Positions 16,750-26,511 of a stretch of DNA of 64,000 nucleotides are shown piece after piece. Numbering within the stretch: the first letter of the stretch is position 1; each line of letters opens with the position of its first letter. Origin of the DNA: Atopobiaceae bacterium (lineage in GTDB: Bacteria; Actinomycetota; Coriobacteriia; Coriobacteriales; Atopobiaceae); contig JAFWIE010000044.1 of the NCBI GenBank assembly GCA_017533825.1, positions 1 to 64,000 on the forward strand, read 5' to 3'. The position numbers were made by a program, and so were the translations under genes. The notes under the pieces are model-generated. The model searched no databases. It saw only the letters and a list, made by a program, of their open reading frames with translations, and was not told the origin of the DNA.

Positions 16750-19473
16750 ATGCATAGCAACGTAAGCGCGGCGGATGTGCGAGACGAGGGACGGGTCGAG
16801 TCACTTGAGGCCTCCATGTACGCCCTGATGAACAACATGCCTGTAATGGCGTTCTCCAAGAATGCGCAAGATGGTAAGTATCTGGCTTGCAACCAGTTGT
16901 TTGCTGAGTTTCTCAACAAGAAGTGCCCCGAAGAAGTGGTGGGGTTGACGGTTTACGACGTCTACGAGAAGGCGTCTGTAGAACGTTTCGTGAGCCACGA
17001 TATGGCTGCATTGTCCATGGACGAACCCTACATCAGCTTTGAGGACGCAGAGGATGCGAACGGGAGTCCTCGTCGTCTTCAAACTGCGAGACTAACGTTT
17101 GTGGATGAGGCTGGTCGCCTTTGCATCCTTGGCACGTGCATCGATGTCACGGAGATGGTGCGGGCCAAGGAGGAGGGTGAGCGGGCGAGGGCTGACTTCG
17201 AGGAGGCCGTGAGCGCCAGTGCGGTCTACCAAAGCATCGTCGCCGCACTCTCGCAGGACTACTTTGATCTGTACTATGTGGATGTGGTTACGGACGAGTA
17301 CGTCGAGTACGGCTCTCGAACCAAGAAAGACGAGCGGACTAAAGAGAGGCGCGGAACCGATTTCTTTGCGGAGTGCAGGGAGAATGCCGTCGACTTTGTC
17401 TATGGCGAAGACCTGGAGCGCATTCTAGAGGCGCTCGATAAGACGCGGCTTATTGCCGAAGTGGAAAAGAATGGTGCCTACAACTGCCAGTATCGCCTGC
17501 TGATTGATGGGGCTCCCACCTACGTCAACATGAAGGCCACTCGCATCTCGGGAGATGACAAGCACATCATTATCGGCGTAAGCAATGTGGATGCTCAGGT
17601 GAGGGACCACATGGCGGCGTCGCGCGCTGCGGAGGACCGGAAGTCATACCTTCGACTCAGCGCCTTGGCTGGCAATCTGATAGTGCTTTATTACGTCGAT
17701 CCAGAGAGTAGTGAGTACACAGAATACAACGCCACAACGAGCTTCGAGAGCTTGGGCATAGCGAAGCAAGGATTGGACTTCTTCGAGTCCTCCTACGAGA
17801 ACGGCCTGAGGACGATTCATCCCGAGGACCAGGAGCTGTTCCGGTCGCAGGTCACGAGGGAGAACGTTCTGGCCACAATCGACCGGAACGGCGTGTTCGT
17901 GCTTGACTACCGCCTGATGAGCGGCGATCTGCCGACATATGTGAGACTAAAGGCCGTGCTCGTCGAAGAAGACGGCAAAGAGATGATGATTGTGGGCTTG
18001 CTCGACGAGGATGCGCAGATTCGGCAGGAACGGGACTATCTGCGCAACCTTTCTGCGGCGCGGGAACTCGCCACCATCGACTCGCTTACTGGCGTGAAGA
18101 ACAAACATGCCTACTCGGAATGGGAAGAGATCATCGATGCCGCGATCAAAACGGGCGAGCAGGAACCGTTCGCGGTGGTAGTCTGCGACGTCAATGGTCT
18201 CAAGACGGTCAACGACCGGTATGGGCACAACGAGGGAGATGCATGCATCAAGAAGGCGTGCGCGAGAATCTGCGGCGTCTACGAGCACAGCCCCGTGTTT
18301 CGGGTGGGGGGAGACGAATTTGCGGTCATCCTCACCAAGGGCGACTACGAACGCCGTGCACAGCTACTTGATACGATCGTTGCGGTGCCGCAGGAAGGCT
18401 TGCAGGCAATGACGGGCGAGACGATAGCCGCTGGAATGGCCGATTACAGGAGAGGGCGGCATTCCTCGCTCTCGAGTGTTTTCGAAGAGGCCGACAAAGC
18501 CATGTACAGCAAGAAGCGTTCCATGAAGAAGTCCAGCTCACTCGATGACTATGTGCCCGATGCCTCCGAGCAGATTCCTGCCATGAACGTGCGCAAGCAC
18601 ATCTTGATTGCCGATGACATCGAGATGAATCGCGAGATCTTGGGCGACCTCCTCGAGGATGACTACGACATCATCTATGCCGCTGATGGCGTCGAGACTC
18701 TCGAGAAGCTGCGCAAGCACAAGGACGAGGTCGCCTTGGTGCTCCTCGACCTGTACATGCCCAGGATGACGGGTCGTGAGGTAATCGCGGAGATGCAGAT
18801 AGACGAAGACCTCATGTCCATACCCGTGGTCTTTCTAACGGTAGATCAGGAAGCCGAGCTGGATTGCCTGAGAATCGGTGCCATGGACTTCATTCCGAAG
18901 CCATGCCCGGACATCGAGATCGTAAAAGCACGCATCGCCAAGTGCATCGAGCTCTCTGAGGACCGCGAGCTGATACGACACACCGAGCGGGATAAGTTGA
19001 CGGGACTCTTGAACAAAGAGTTCTTCTATCGCTATGTCGAGCGACTCGATCGGATTCATGAAGAAGATGCTTTGGACGCGGTGGTCTGCGACGTAAACAA
19101 GCTGCATGCGATCAACGAGCGATACAGCCGACAGTTTGGCGACCATGTGCTGCATAACTTGGGTGCTGGCATCAGGAAGCTTGCACGTCAGATTGATGGC
19201 ATCGGCTGCAGGGAAGGCGGAGACACGTTCCTTCTCTACTGTCCGCACAGGGATGATTACGAGCAGCTGCTAAGGACGTTCTTGGATGGGGTGTTCGCTG
19301 ACCAAACGATGGCGCGCAGGGTCACTCTGAGGTTCGGTGTGTTCAGCGACGCCCAACAAGAACCAGATGTCGAGGAGCGGTTCGTTCGGGCCAAGACAGC
19401 CGCGGACAGCGTGAAGGCAGACGCGCGGAAGACGCTCGCCTTTTATCGCTATGCTCCCCGAGCTGCCTCATAA
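16750..19473 (+). CDS. PAS-GGDEF-REC-GGDEF signalling protein
   Basis: A 907-aa soluble protein. PAS-type sensing segments fill the first 430 residues. A full GGDEF domain follows (DSLTGVKNKHAY, then RVGGDEFAVIL with GGDEF near residue 520), so diguanylate cyclase activity is likely. A receiver domain (ILIADDIEMNRE, phospho-Asp in LLDLYMP near residue 667, Lys in IPKPCP) and a second, degenerate GGDEF (CREGGDTFLLYC, near residue 823) end the protein. GGDTF may bind rather than make nucleotide. I use ATG 16750 because AAAGG at 16739-16743 is well spaced for it and a TATAAT lies downstream of the earlier ATG. No EAL domain occurs in the window. Confidence 0.88.
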   Translation: MHSNVSAADVRDEGRVESLEASMYALMNNMPVMAFSKNAQDGKYLACNQLFAEFLNKKCPEEVVGLTVYDVYEKASVERFVSHDMAALSMDEPYISFEDAEDANGSPRRLQTARLTFVDEAGRLCILGTCIDVTEMVRAKEEGERARADFEEAVSASAVYQSIVAALSQDYFDLYYVDVVTDEYVEYGSRTKKDERTKERRGTDFFAECRENAVDFVYGEDLERILEALDKTRLIAEVEKNGAYNCQYRLLIDGAPTYVNMKATRISGDDKHIIIGVSNVDAQVRDHMAASRAAEDRKSYLRLSALAGNLIVLYYVDPESSEYTEYNATTSFESLGIAKQGLDFFESSYENGLRTIHPEDQELFRSQVTRENVLATIDRNGVFVLDYRLMSGDLPTYVRLKAVLVEEDGKEMMIVGLLDEDAQIRQERDYLRNLSAARELATIDSLTGVKNKHAYSEWEEIIDAAIKTGEQEPFAVVVCDVNGLKTVNDRYGHNEGDACIKKACARICGVYEHSPVFRVGGDEFAVILTKGDYERRAQLLDTIVAVPQEGLQAMTGETIAAGMADYRRGRHSSLSSVFEEADKAMYSKKRSMKKSSSLDDYVPDASEQIPAMNVRKHILIADDIEMNREILGDLLEDDYDIIYAADGVETLEKLRKHKDEVALVLLDLYMPRMTGREVIAEMQIDEDLMSIPVVFLTVDQEAELDCLRIGAMDFIPKPCPDIEIVKARIAKCIELSEDRELIRHTERDKLTGLLNKEFFYRYVERLDRIHEEDALDAVVCDVNKLHAINERYSRQFGDHVLHNLGAGIRKLARQIDGIGCREGGDTFLLYCPHRDDYEQLLRTFLDGVFADQTMARRVTLRFGVFSDAQQEPDVEERFVRAKTAADSVKADARKTLAFYRYAPRAAS

Positions 19474-19486
19474 AGGTAGCTATCCG

Positions 19487-19516
19487 TAAGGGGTGGCCAT
19501 CTGTGGGCACCCCTTA
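19487..19516. terminator. Convergent hairpin between GGDEF gene and azlD
   Basis: taaggggtg (19487-19495) pairs with caccccтta-type bases at 19508-19516 (c-a-c-c-c-c-t-t-a). The loop is imperfectly paired and there is no clear T-run. It lies between convergent genes and probably ends both. Confidence 0.45.
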
Positions 19517-19529
19517 GTGTCGCAAACGA

Positions 19530-19838
19530 TTACAGCATCACGAGTTCGATGAGGAAGACAAGCGCACAACAAGTGGCCGCGACCTGGAAGAGGCTCGCCC
19601 CAAACCATGCAGCCACGATGCCCGCGGCGAGTGCGATGGCTCCCGCGAGAGGTGCGTCAGTTGCCTGCACGATGGCGGGGAAGGTCATGACCGCGAGCGT
19701 CACGTAGGGAACGTAGTACAGAAACGAACGCACGAAGCGGCTTCGTATCGGTCTGCGGATCAAGGTGAGGGGCAGTATCTTAACCGAGAGCGTGACTGCC
19801 GACATGACGGCGATGTAAAGCGGAATGCTATGCTGCAT
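19530..19838 (-). CDS. azlD: Branched-chain amino acid exporter small subunit AzlD
   Basis: A 102-aa membrane protein with about four hydrophobic segments and the family hallmarks KILPLTLIRRPI and YVPYVTLAVMTFPAIV. AzlD pairs with AzlC to export branched-chain amino acids (as in Bacillus AzlCD and the E. coli YgaZH system). I use the ATG at 19838 (MQHSIPLY) because AAGGAG lies about 8 bases upstream; the longer start at 19859 would cover that site. It overlaps the end of azlC by 11 bases, so translation is coupled. Confidence 0.88.
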   Translation of the reverse strand: MQHSIPLYIAVMSAVTLSVKILPLTLIRRPIRSRFVRSFLYYVPYVTLAVMTFPAIVQATDAPLAGAIALAAGIVAAWFGASLFQVAATCCALVFLIELVML

Positions 19839-20604
19839 GGGTGGCTCCTTCCTCGTCACCCTTGGCGTTTGCGTCTCCGTGCTTCAGCTCCTCGTCCGAT
19901 ACCGGGAAGAGCAGCGCTGCGACCGAGGAAATGGCGACCGTGAGGATGATGGTGCGGGTGCCAGCGGAGAGCTGCGCGAATGCGGGCGCGACCGAGAAGA
20001 CCAGGCTTGCCGCAAAGCTTACGATCACGCATCCGAGCACCACGCGATTCTGGCGTGCCGGAGGGATGATGATGGCCAGAAACATGCCGTACAGCGCGAC
20101 GGAGAGGGCGCTCACTGCGCGCGTGGGAAGGACGTTGCCCATGATGATGCCCAGCGCCGTGCCTATCGACCAGCCAGAAAGCGCCGGAACGAAGGCACCG
20201 TATGAGTAGTAGGGATCAACCGTGCCTGGTCGGGCAATGGCGATGCCAAAGAGCTCGTCCGTCACGTCGAAGCCGACGAGCACGCGGTGCAGCGTGCCCG
20301 TGCGTGGCGAGAAACGCTGGCTAAGTGCTGTGCTCATGAGCAGGTAGCGGGCATTCGCGATGAGCGTGACCACCGCGAGCTCCAAATAGGATGCATTGGC
20401 AGCCATGAGGGTGAAGGCGGCATATTCGCCTGCGGACGCGTTGTTGAGCAGGCTTGCGACAAAGCCCTCCCATGGCGTGAGGCCTGCGTCCCGTGCTGCG
20501 ATGCCGAGCGAGAAGGCCACGACGAAGTAACCAGCACCGATGGGGACGCCATCGCGCATGCCTTCTCGTATTGCCTTGCCATGGCGGGCAAAGAAGCCGT
20601 TCAT
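19828..20604 (-). CDS. azlC: Branched-chain amino acid exporter large subunit AzlC
   Basis: A 258-aa AzlC-family permease. Family signs include GVPIGAGYFVVAFSLGIAAR near the N-terminus, FAGEY-like NNASAGEYAAFTLM, and NARYLLMSTALSQRF. Several hydrophobic helices follow, and the C-terminal tail is hydrophilic (DEELKHGDANAKGDEEG), longer than in many homologues. The start MNGFFARHGKAIREG is chosen because it begins 16 bases after the upstream CmpB-like gene and has the conserved basic start; upstream codons are out of frame with that gene and unlike protein. It forms an operon with azlD. Confidence 0.88.
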   Translation of the reverse strand: MNGFFARHGKAIREGMRDGVPIGAGYFVVAFSLGIAARDAGLTPWEGFVASLLNNASAGEYAAFTLMAANASYLELAVVTLIANARYLLMSTALSQRFSPRTGTLHRVLVGFDVTDELFGIAIARPGTVDPYYSYGAFVPALSGWSIGTALGIIMGNVLPTRAVSALSVALYGMFLAIIIPPARQNRVVLGCVIVSFAASLVFSVAPAFAQLSAGTRTIILTVAISSVAALLFPVSDEELKHGDANAKGDEEGATHAA

Positions 20605-20620
20605 TCCCGTTGCCACGGTG

Positions 20621-22189
20621 CTACTCCGACGTCTTCTGGTGATCCTTGAGCTTAGCGGCAAGCTCCTCGATGGCGGCTTTGATCTCGTCGACCTGCTGCT
20701 CCATCTCCTTGACCTCCTGTTCGTCGAGCTTCGACGAGTTGGCGAGGTCGTGCTGGAGGTTTTCCGCATCTACGCCCAGGGACACCAAGTCGATTGCAAT
20801 CTTCTCAGACTCCTCATCCGTCTCGCGCTTGGCTTCCTGGTTGCTGTACTCGCCGAGGTCGATGCCTTCGGGAGGGGCGATGGCGTAGAGGGAGAAGAGG
20901 ATTGCGCCGATGACGGCGATGACGACGCACACGATGTTCATTGTGGCGGGACGCACGCGGGCGATCATGCGCTCGCACATGGGATAGATCCACCACGAGA
21001 CGATTGAGGCGGCCACGCCGAAGAGCAGCGAGTTCGTGAGGCACACCTGGCCCATGAAGTTGAACGGCATGTTCGTGTAGTCCCAATTCTGCAGCTGGGC
21101 GTTGAAGAGCAGGCCGCCCACGAGCTCGATGATCGTGACTGTGAGGACGTTGGTGGCATAGCTCACGGCGTACGCCACGAAGCGGTTGTCGAACCTCTTC
21201 TTGAACCACTCAAACAGGGGATAGAGGATGAGGGCCATGAGCACGACGGCCGTGCCGTGCATGGGGTAGGGGTAGAACCAGTCGCGCCACAGCATGGTGT
21301 TCTCTGCGTGGAACTCGCCCGGTGCGAGGCCGAGTCGGATGAGCTGGCAATACCCCGCCTCAAGCCAGTGCCCCAAGACGGAGAACACCACGAAGTAAAT
21401 GATGATGTTGCGCCAGAAGGGCCAGCTCCTGCGGTCGATGATGAGCTCGTCGCCCTCGATGGCACCCGTGTCGTGCGAGAGGTCGTTGACGAGCTCGGCC
21501 TTCACGCGGCTCGAGAAGGTGAAGTAGAGGATCAGGAACAGGTTGAAGGCGAAGGTGTTGACGAAGCTGCCGACGCTGACGGTGTCGTCGATCTGTAGGA
21601 CGATTAACTTGCCGACGATGGTGATGGCGGCGATGGCGATGACCATGGGCCGTCCGAGCTTGTAGCGGTTCACGAAGAAATAGAACGCAACGGCCTGTAG
21701 CACGACGAGTATCCAGTCGAGCATGGTGTTCGGATCGTAGCTTACGGTATCGCGCGAGGTGAGCAACAGTCCGATGATGGTCATCACGATGTTGAAGAGG
21801 AATCCCACCTGCACCACACGCAGGAAGCCGAGTGAGCTGGGGTCACTGAACTTGATGGCCTCGTACGCGCGCTTGGCCGACTTGGTGGCTGCCTTGTGGT
21901 CGCTCTTTGCCTTCTTGCGCGCCACCCGCTCGCGCTCGCGGGCGACCTTGGTCTTCTGGGGGTTGCACATGCCGTTCGCGATGATCGCGAGCTTGTTTGC
22001 CTCGTCCGCCTCGGCGTCGGACTCCATGGCAACGCCGACCATGGCCACTGCCTCGGCCGCGTCGAGCTGCGCCTGGCGCGTGATGAGCGCACGGTCGACC
22101 TTACCGGTGGTGAACGCGCGATCGACGGCTCGTTCGGCGCTGTCGATGTCGGTGCGGCTCTTGGGTGCGTGCTTCGGAACCTTTGCCAT
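20621..22189 (-). CDS. Putative ABC transporter permease family protein (CmpB-like)
   Basis: A 522-aa membrane protein. The first 130 residues are charged and helical (MAKVPKHAPKSRTDID ... KKAKSDHKAATKSAKRAYEA) and look cytoplasmic. About ten hydrophobic segments follow. The stretch NIIIYFVVFSVLGHWLEAGY and YPYPMHGTAVVL, later ELVGGLLFNAQLQNWDYTN and FNFMGQVCL, match the putative-permease family called ABC_trans_CmpB. The C-terminus is an acidic coiled coil (residues about 450-522). No ATPase partner is adjacent, so transport is not shown. Start at 22189 follows a GAGGGAG site. It precedes azlCD by 16 bases on the same strand. Confidence 0.75.
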   Translation of the reverse strand: MAKVPKHAPKSRTDIDSAERAVDRAFTTGKVDRALITRQAQLDAAEAVAMVGVAMESDAEADEANKLAIIANGMCNPQKTKVARERERVARKKAKSDHKAATKSAKRAYEAIKFSDPSSLGFLRVVQVGFLFNIVMTIIGLLLTSRDTVSYDPNTMLDWILVVLQAVAFYFFVNRYKLGRPMVIAIAAITIVGKLIVLQIDDTVSVGSFVNTFAFNLFLILYFTFSSRVKAELVNDLSHDTGAIEGDELIIDRRSWPFWRNIIIYFVVFSVLGHWLEAGYCQLIRLGLAPGEFHAENTMLWRDWFYPYPMHGTAVVLMALILYPLFEWFKKRFDNRFVAYAVSYATNVLTVTIIELVGGLLFNAQLQNWDYTNMPFNFMGQVCLTNSLLFGVAASIVSWWIYPMCERMIARVRPATMNIVCVVIAVIGAILFSLYAIAPPEGIDLGEYSNQEAKRETDEESEKIAIDLVSLGVDAENLQHDLANSSKLDEQEVKEMEQQVDEIKAAIEELAAKLKDHQKTSE

Positions 22190-22391
22190 GGTGTCTCCCT
22201 CTTTGAAGGCATACAGATGACGCCATTGAATATAGCACGAAGGGGCGTGTGGAGGTTTGCCCCGCAATTGGTGTGTCTGGTACCAAAGAAGGGGAGGCTC
22301 ACGTATGGCGCAATCGGCGCATGTGTTGCAGATTGCGGAATCCGCGTGCGCACGTTTGCAAGCTATCCCTTGGGCCTCTCGCATGCCCCAA

Positions 22392-22418
22392 TTGACGCCG
22401 CAAAGCGTATACTAAACT
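22392..22418 (+). promoter_or_regulatory. Candidate promoter of hybrid kinase gene
   Basis: TTGACG at 22392-22397 and TAAACT at 22413-22418, spaced 15 bases. It sits 27 bases before the chosen start. Spacing is short, so this is a weak call. Confidence 0.3.
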
Positions 22419-22444
22419 TAGGTCAAAGTGCTATGGGAGGTCTC

Positions 22445-25400
22445 GTGAGCAAACGCGATGCAGGTAGGAGTACCACGACGACAGTTGCCATCGTCGGCGG
22501 AATCGTAATCCTGGCATTCTTTGTGCTGGGGACCGTTTGGTCGGGCAACAGCGCGGCTCGGGATACGAATGATGCCGTGCACTCCGTTAGCATGTTGTAC
22601 CTCGACGAGCTCGCAGGAAGGCGCGAGCAGGTCGTTGCGTCCAATCTGCAAAACAAAATCGAGGACATCAGCTTTGCCATAGAGCTGATGACTGATGAGG
22701 ACTTGAGTGATGTCGAGCATCTACAAGCCTATCAGAGCCGCATAAAGCGTTTGTATGAGCTCGAGAAGTTCGCCTTCGTGGATGAGGATGGACTCATATA
22801 CACGGCACTTGGTCCACAGAAGAACATCGATGACTATCAGTTCGACTACCGGACCATCTCGGGACCAGAGGTCTCGATTCTCAACCTGAAGACTCCCGAG
22901 AAGAAGACTGTCATTGCCGTTCCCGTTGACCTGCGTCTGGGAGATGTGCGGCTATGCGTCTGCTTCATGGAGATTGACATGGACGAGATGCTCAGGGGCG
23001 TCTCGATGGGAGCGGGAGAGGAGGGCGCGACCTACTCCAACATCTACACCTGTGATGGCATCGCGCTGAACAACACCGTTCTCGGCGGCTTGGCCGTCGA
23101 GGACAACCTGATTGACGCGATGCAGCATGCGGACTACGCGGGCGAGTATAGTTACGATCGCTTCGTGGATGAGTTCACGTCGAGGCAGCGTGGTGTGGCA
23201 TCGTTCACCTACGATGGCGTCAGGGAGATGCTGAGCTACGTACCTGTGGAAGGGACCGATTGGCTGCTGACCTACCTCATTCGCGAGAGCGTCGTGAGCG
23301 CGCGCGTCAGTTCGGTGACCGACGGCATCATGATGCGGAGCTCAGTGCAGACGGTGATTACCGTCGCTGCTATCGTGGCCATCTTTGGGTATATCGTTGC
23401 GGAGACGCGCCGGAATACACGACTGCTGCTCGAGAAGGAGACTGCGGCGGCGGAGGACCGTGCGCGCAATGAGGAACTCGAGCAACGTCTCGCGTTGCAG
23501 GAGCAACTCCTCGAGGAACGCAAGAGTGCCGAAGAGCAGGACAAACTCATCACAGCCCTCTCGTCGGACTTCTGGAGCGTGTACTACGTCGAGCTCGATT
23601 ACAACGACGGTGTCTGCTATCAGTCGCACCCCGAACTCGACGATGCCTTGGAGGAGGGTGAGCACTTCAACTACCTGGAGGCATTCACGGCCTATGCTGA
23701 CAAGTACGTCACCGAGGCCTATCGCGACGAGTTCCTGAAGTTCGTGCAGCCAGATGCCGTGCGCGAGGGGCTCGGCAACAGGCGCGTGATCGCATTCCGC
23801 TACCTAGTGAGGCGAAACGGACGCGAGCGGTACGAAATGGTGCGTTACGCGGGCGTGCGCCATCCCGAAGATCGTGACGACCACCTCGTGCATAGCGTGG
23901 GAGTGGGTTTCGCCGATGTCGATGCCGAAACGCGCGAGCAGCTCATGCAGAACGAGGTACTGAGCGACGCTCTCGAGGCGGCGGAGAAGGCAAACGTCGC
24001 CAAGACGGCGTTCCTCTCGAACATGAGCCACGAGATTCGCACGCCTATGAATGCCATCATCGGCCTCGACAATATCGCGTTGAACGATCCGGCGACCCCC
24101 GACGTTACCAGGGAATACCTCGAGAAGATCGGCGAGTCCGCAGAGCATTTGCTGATGCTCATCAACGACATCCTCGACATGTCGCGCATCGAGTCGGGGC
24201 GCATGGTGCTCAAGAACGAAGAGTTCTCCTTCTCCAAGTTGCTCGAGCAGGTGAACACCATGTTCAGCGGGCAATGTCAGGAGAAGGGACTCAACTACCA
24301 ATGCCACATCCGAGGTGAGGTGGACAACGCATACATCGGTGACGACATGAAGCTCCGCCAGGTGCTCATCAACATACTTGGCAATGCGGTGAAGTTCACC
24401 CCGGAAGGTGGTGACGTCGAGCTTACGGTCGAGCGCATGGCCAAGTTCGACGACAAGACGACCCTGTGCTTCACAATCAGCGACACGGGCATCGGCATGA
24501 GTGAGGAGTTCTTGCCGCACATATTCGATACGTTCTCGCAGGAGGATTCCTCGAGCACAAGTAAGTACGGTAGCTCTGGGCTTGGACTCGCCATCACGAG
24601 GAACATCGTGGAGATGATGAACGGCAACATACAGGTCCAGAGCACGAAGGGGGAGGGCACGACCTTTGAAGTCACCGTTACTCTCACGGATGCTCAGCAG
24701 ACCGAAGTGGGGGATGTGGAGATCGTCCCGCACGAGTTGAGCGTCCTCATCATCGATGACGATCCCGTGGCGTGCCAGCACGCGCAACTCGTACTCGAGA
24801 GCGCTGGCATCGCGTCTGAGGTCGTTCAGAGCGGTGCAGAGGCGGTCGAGCGCGTGCGCATACGCCAAGCCCGTCGCGAACCATACAACTTGATTCTGGT
24901 CGATTGGCAGATGCCCCAGATGGATGGTGTCGAAACCACGCGCCAGATTCGCACCATCGCGGGCAACCAGTCCGCCATCATCATTCTCACCGCGTATCGG
25001 TGGGACGATGTGTCCGAGGAAGCGTTGGAGGCCGGTGTGGACAGCTTCATGCCTAAGCCACTCTTTGCTACCAACGTGATTGAGGAGTTCGAAGCCGCCA
25101 TGAGGCGGAGGAAGGTGCTCAAAGGCACGAGTGAGCACAAGGCAGAGCTTGCAGGGCGTAAGGTGCTGCTCGCGGAGGACGTGGCGATCAACGCAGAGAT
25201 TATGCTCATGGTGCTGGAGATGCGCGAGGTCGAGGCGGACTTGGCGGAGAACGGCAGGATTGCTGTCGAGAAGTTCGCTTCCAGTCCGGTCGGCTACTAT
25301 GACGCGATCCTTATGGACATGCGCATGCCTGAGATGGACGGCCTTGAAGCGACGCGGACCATCCGTGCCATGAATCGCTCGGATGCGATGCGCATACCCA

Positions 25401-25534
25401 TAATCGCACTGACGGCCAACGCCTTCGACGAGGATGTGCAACGCAGCCTGCAGGCGGGTCTCAATGCCCACCTGAGCAAGCCAGTCCAACCGGAGGTACT
25501 CTTCGAGACGCTCGAGAGTTTCATAGAGGACTGA
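22445..25534 (+). CDS. Hybrid sensor histidine kinase with two receiver domains
   Basis: A 1,029-aa membrane kinase. A membrane helix (VAIVGGIVILAFFVLGTVW) and an extracellular sensing domain of about 270 residues come first, then a second helix (VQTVITVAAIVAIFGYIV) and a coiled coil. A PAS-like region precedes HisKA (NMSHEIRTPMN, phospho-His near residue 529) and the HATPase (ILGNAVKFTPEGG, DTGIGM, GSSGLGLAIT). Two receivers follow, with phospho-Asp in VDWQMPQMDG (near 820) and MDMRMPEMDG (near 958). GTG 22445 is preferred because GGGAGG lies 4 bases before it; the ATG at 22433 is four codons longer. It likely feeds an Hpt protein outside the window. Its ligand is unknown. Confidence 0.9.
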   Translation: MSKRDAGRSTTTTVAIVGGIVILAFFVLGTVWSGNSAARDTNDAVHSVSMLYLDELAGRREQVVASNLQNKIEDISFAIELMTDEDLSDVEHLQAYQSRIKRLYELEKFAFVDEDGLIYTALGPQKNIDDYQFDYRTISGPEVSILNLKTPEKKTVIAVPVDLRLGDVRLCVCFMEIDMDEMLRGVSMGAGEEGATYSNIYTCDGIALNNTVLGGLAVEDNLIDAMQHADYAGEYSYDRFVDEFTSRQRGVASFTYDGVREMLSYVPVEGTDWLLTYLIRESVVSARVSSVTDGIMMRSSVQTVITVAAIVAIFGYIVAETRRNTRLLLEKETAAAEDRARNEELEQRLALQEQLLEERKSAEEQDKLITALSSDFWSVYYVELDYNDGVCYQSHPELDDALEEGEHFNYLEAFTAYADKYVTEAYRDEFLKFVQPDAVREGLGNRRVIAFRYLVRRNGRERYEMVRYAGVRHPEDRDDHLVHSVGVGFADVDAETREQLMQNEVLSDALEAAEKANVAKTAFLSNMSHEIRTPMNAIIGLDNIALNDPATPDVTREYLEKIGESAEHLLMLINDILDMSRIESGRMVLKNEEFSFSKLLEQVNTMFSGQCQEKGLNYQCHIRGEVDNAYIGDDMKLRQVLINILGNAVKFTPEGGDVELTVERMAKFDDKTTLCFTISDTGIGMSEEFLPHIFDTFSQEDSSSTSKYGSSGLGLAITRNIVEMMNGNIQVQSTKGEGTTFEVTVTLTDAQQTEVGDVEIVPHELSVLIIDDDPVACQHAQLVLESAGIASEVVQSGAEAVERVRIRQARREPYNLILVDWQMPQMDGVETTRQIRTIAGNQSAIIILTAYRWDDVSEEALEAGVDSFMPKPLFATNVIEEFEAAMRRRKVLKGTSEHKAELAGRKVLLAEDVAINAEIMLMVLEMREVEADLAENGRIAVEKFASSPVGYYDAILMDMRMPEMDGLEATRTIRAMNRSDAMRIPIIALTANAFDEDVQRSLQAGLNAHLSKPVQPEVLFETLESFIED

Positions 25535-25609
25535 GTACCTCGTTACTCGAGCCATCTGAACATGTGTGGTTTCCACACGGAGCGACGACCAACGTAATGT
25601 GGAGGAGAC

Positions 25610-26380
25610 ATGACGCACGAAACCAGCTTCTTGTATCGGAGCCTATCGTTTGCCGATGACGGCGTTCCTGCGCAGGCAGGCTACTCGCGGGGATTGCGTT
25701 CACAGTGGCGCTACGGTACCAGAACTGACGAGGTGGTTGAGAATTACGCTGCGTTCAGTCGCGCGTTCGGGTTGGAACCCGGGCGCGTTGTGATGCCTCT
25801 GGAGACGCACACCGCCAATGTGGCAACGGTGAGCGCTGTAGACGGCGGCGGAGGTGTGTCTCGACCCCTCGAGCTCCTTGACGTCGACGGGTTGGTAACG
25901 GGAGAGTGCGACCTCGCGCTATGCATAACCATATGCGACTGCGCTCCTGTCTACCTGGCGGATGCGGATGGCCATGCCGTCGGACTGCTTCACTGCGGGT
26001 GGCGCGGGACGCGCGGTGGCATCATAGCTGAGGGAGTGCGACGCATGGAGGCTCTCGGGGCCCGGCGTGCCGACATGTACGCTATCGTGGGGCCACACAT
26101 CTGCGCGGACTGCTTCGAGGTCGGTAGCGAGCTGATTGATGAGTTTGCACGCATCCATACGCCAGAAGAGCTTGAGACGATGTTCAGGGAGCGCGACGGT
26201 CGGCTTACCCTCGACTTGACCGTATCGATTCGCCTACAGCTTCTTGCGGAGGGCATCGGGTCGGAGCGCATCGTCGCTTCCGACGAGTGCACCATGCACG
26301 GGGATACCTACTTCTCGTATAGGAGGGGCGAGCGCGAGCTGAGAAACCTCGGTTTCATCGTGTTGCGAGCGCGCCATTAG
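25610..26380 (+). CDS. pgeF: Purine nucleoside phosphorylase / laccase-domain protein PgeF
   Basis: A 256-aa YfiH/PgeF-type multicopper-fold protein. Metal and active-site motifs are visible: ETHTANV (first His), ICDCAPVYLAD, LLHCGWRGT (Cys and His) and GPHICADCFEVG. The family was once called polyphenol oxidase. Members act on purine nucleosides or remove mis-incorporated L-Ser from peptidoglycan precursors. GTGGAGGAG gives a strong ribosome site. It stands alone, 75 bases after the hybrid kinase, with its own leader containing a small hairpin. Confidence 0.88.
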   Translation: MTHETSFLYRSLSFADDGVPAQAGYSRGLRSQWRYGTRTDEVVENYAAFSRAFGLEPGRVVMPLETHTANVATVSAVDGGGGVSRPLELLDVDGLVTGECDLALCITICDCAPVYLADADGHAVGLLHCGWRGTRGGIIAEGVRRMEALGARRADMYAIVGPHICADCFEVGSELIDEFARIHTPEELETMFRERDGRLTLDLTVSIRLQLLAEGIGSERIVASDECTMHGDTYFSYRRGERELRNLGFIVLRARH

Positions 26381-26511
26381 TGCTGCTGGAATGCGTCTTG
26401 CCAAAGGGTGTACAGCCTAACACATTTGGCACACGCGACTCTGATACGATGTTTCGCAATGCGCCCGACGAAGCATAGACGTGGCATAGACGAACCATAG
26501 GGGTGAGACAC

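Noticed and set aside
22392..22413. TTGACG with TATACT at 22408 as a promoter
   Set aside because: The spacing is 10 bases, too short. TAAACT at 22413 is a weaker but better-spaced choice.
23804..25618. A 604-codon minus-strand frame opposite the hybrid kinase
   Set aside because: It mirrors the kinase codons, has no known motif, and its His/Leu/Arg-rich product is typical of an antisense shadow.
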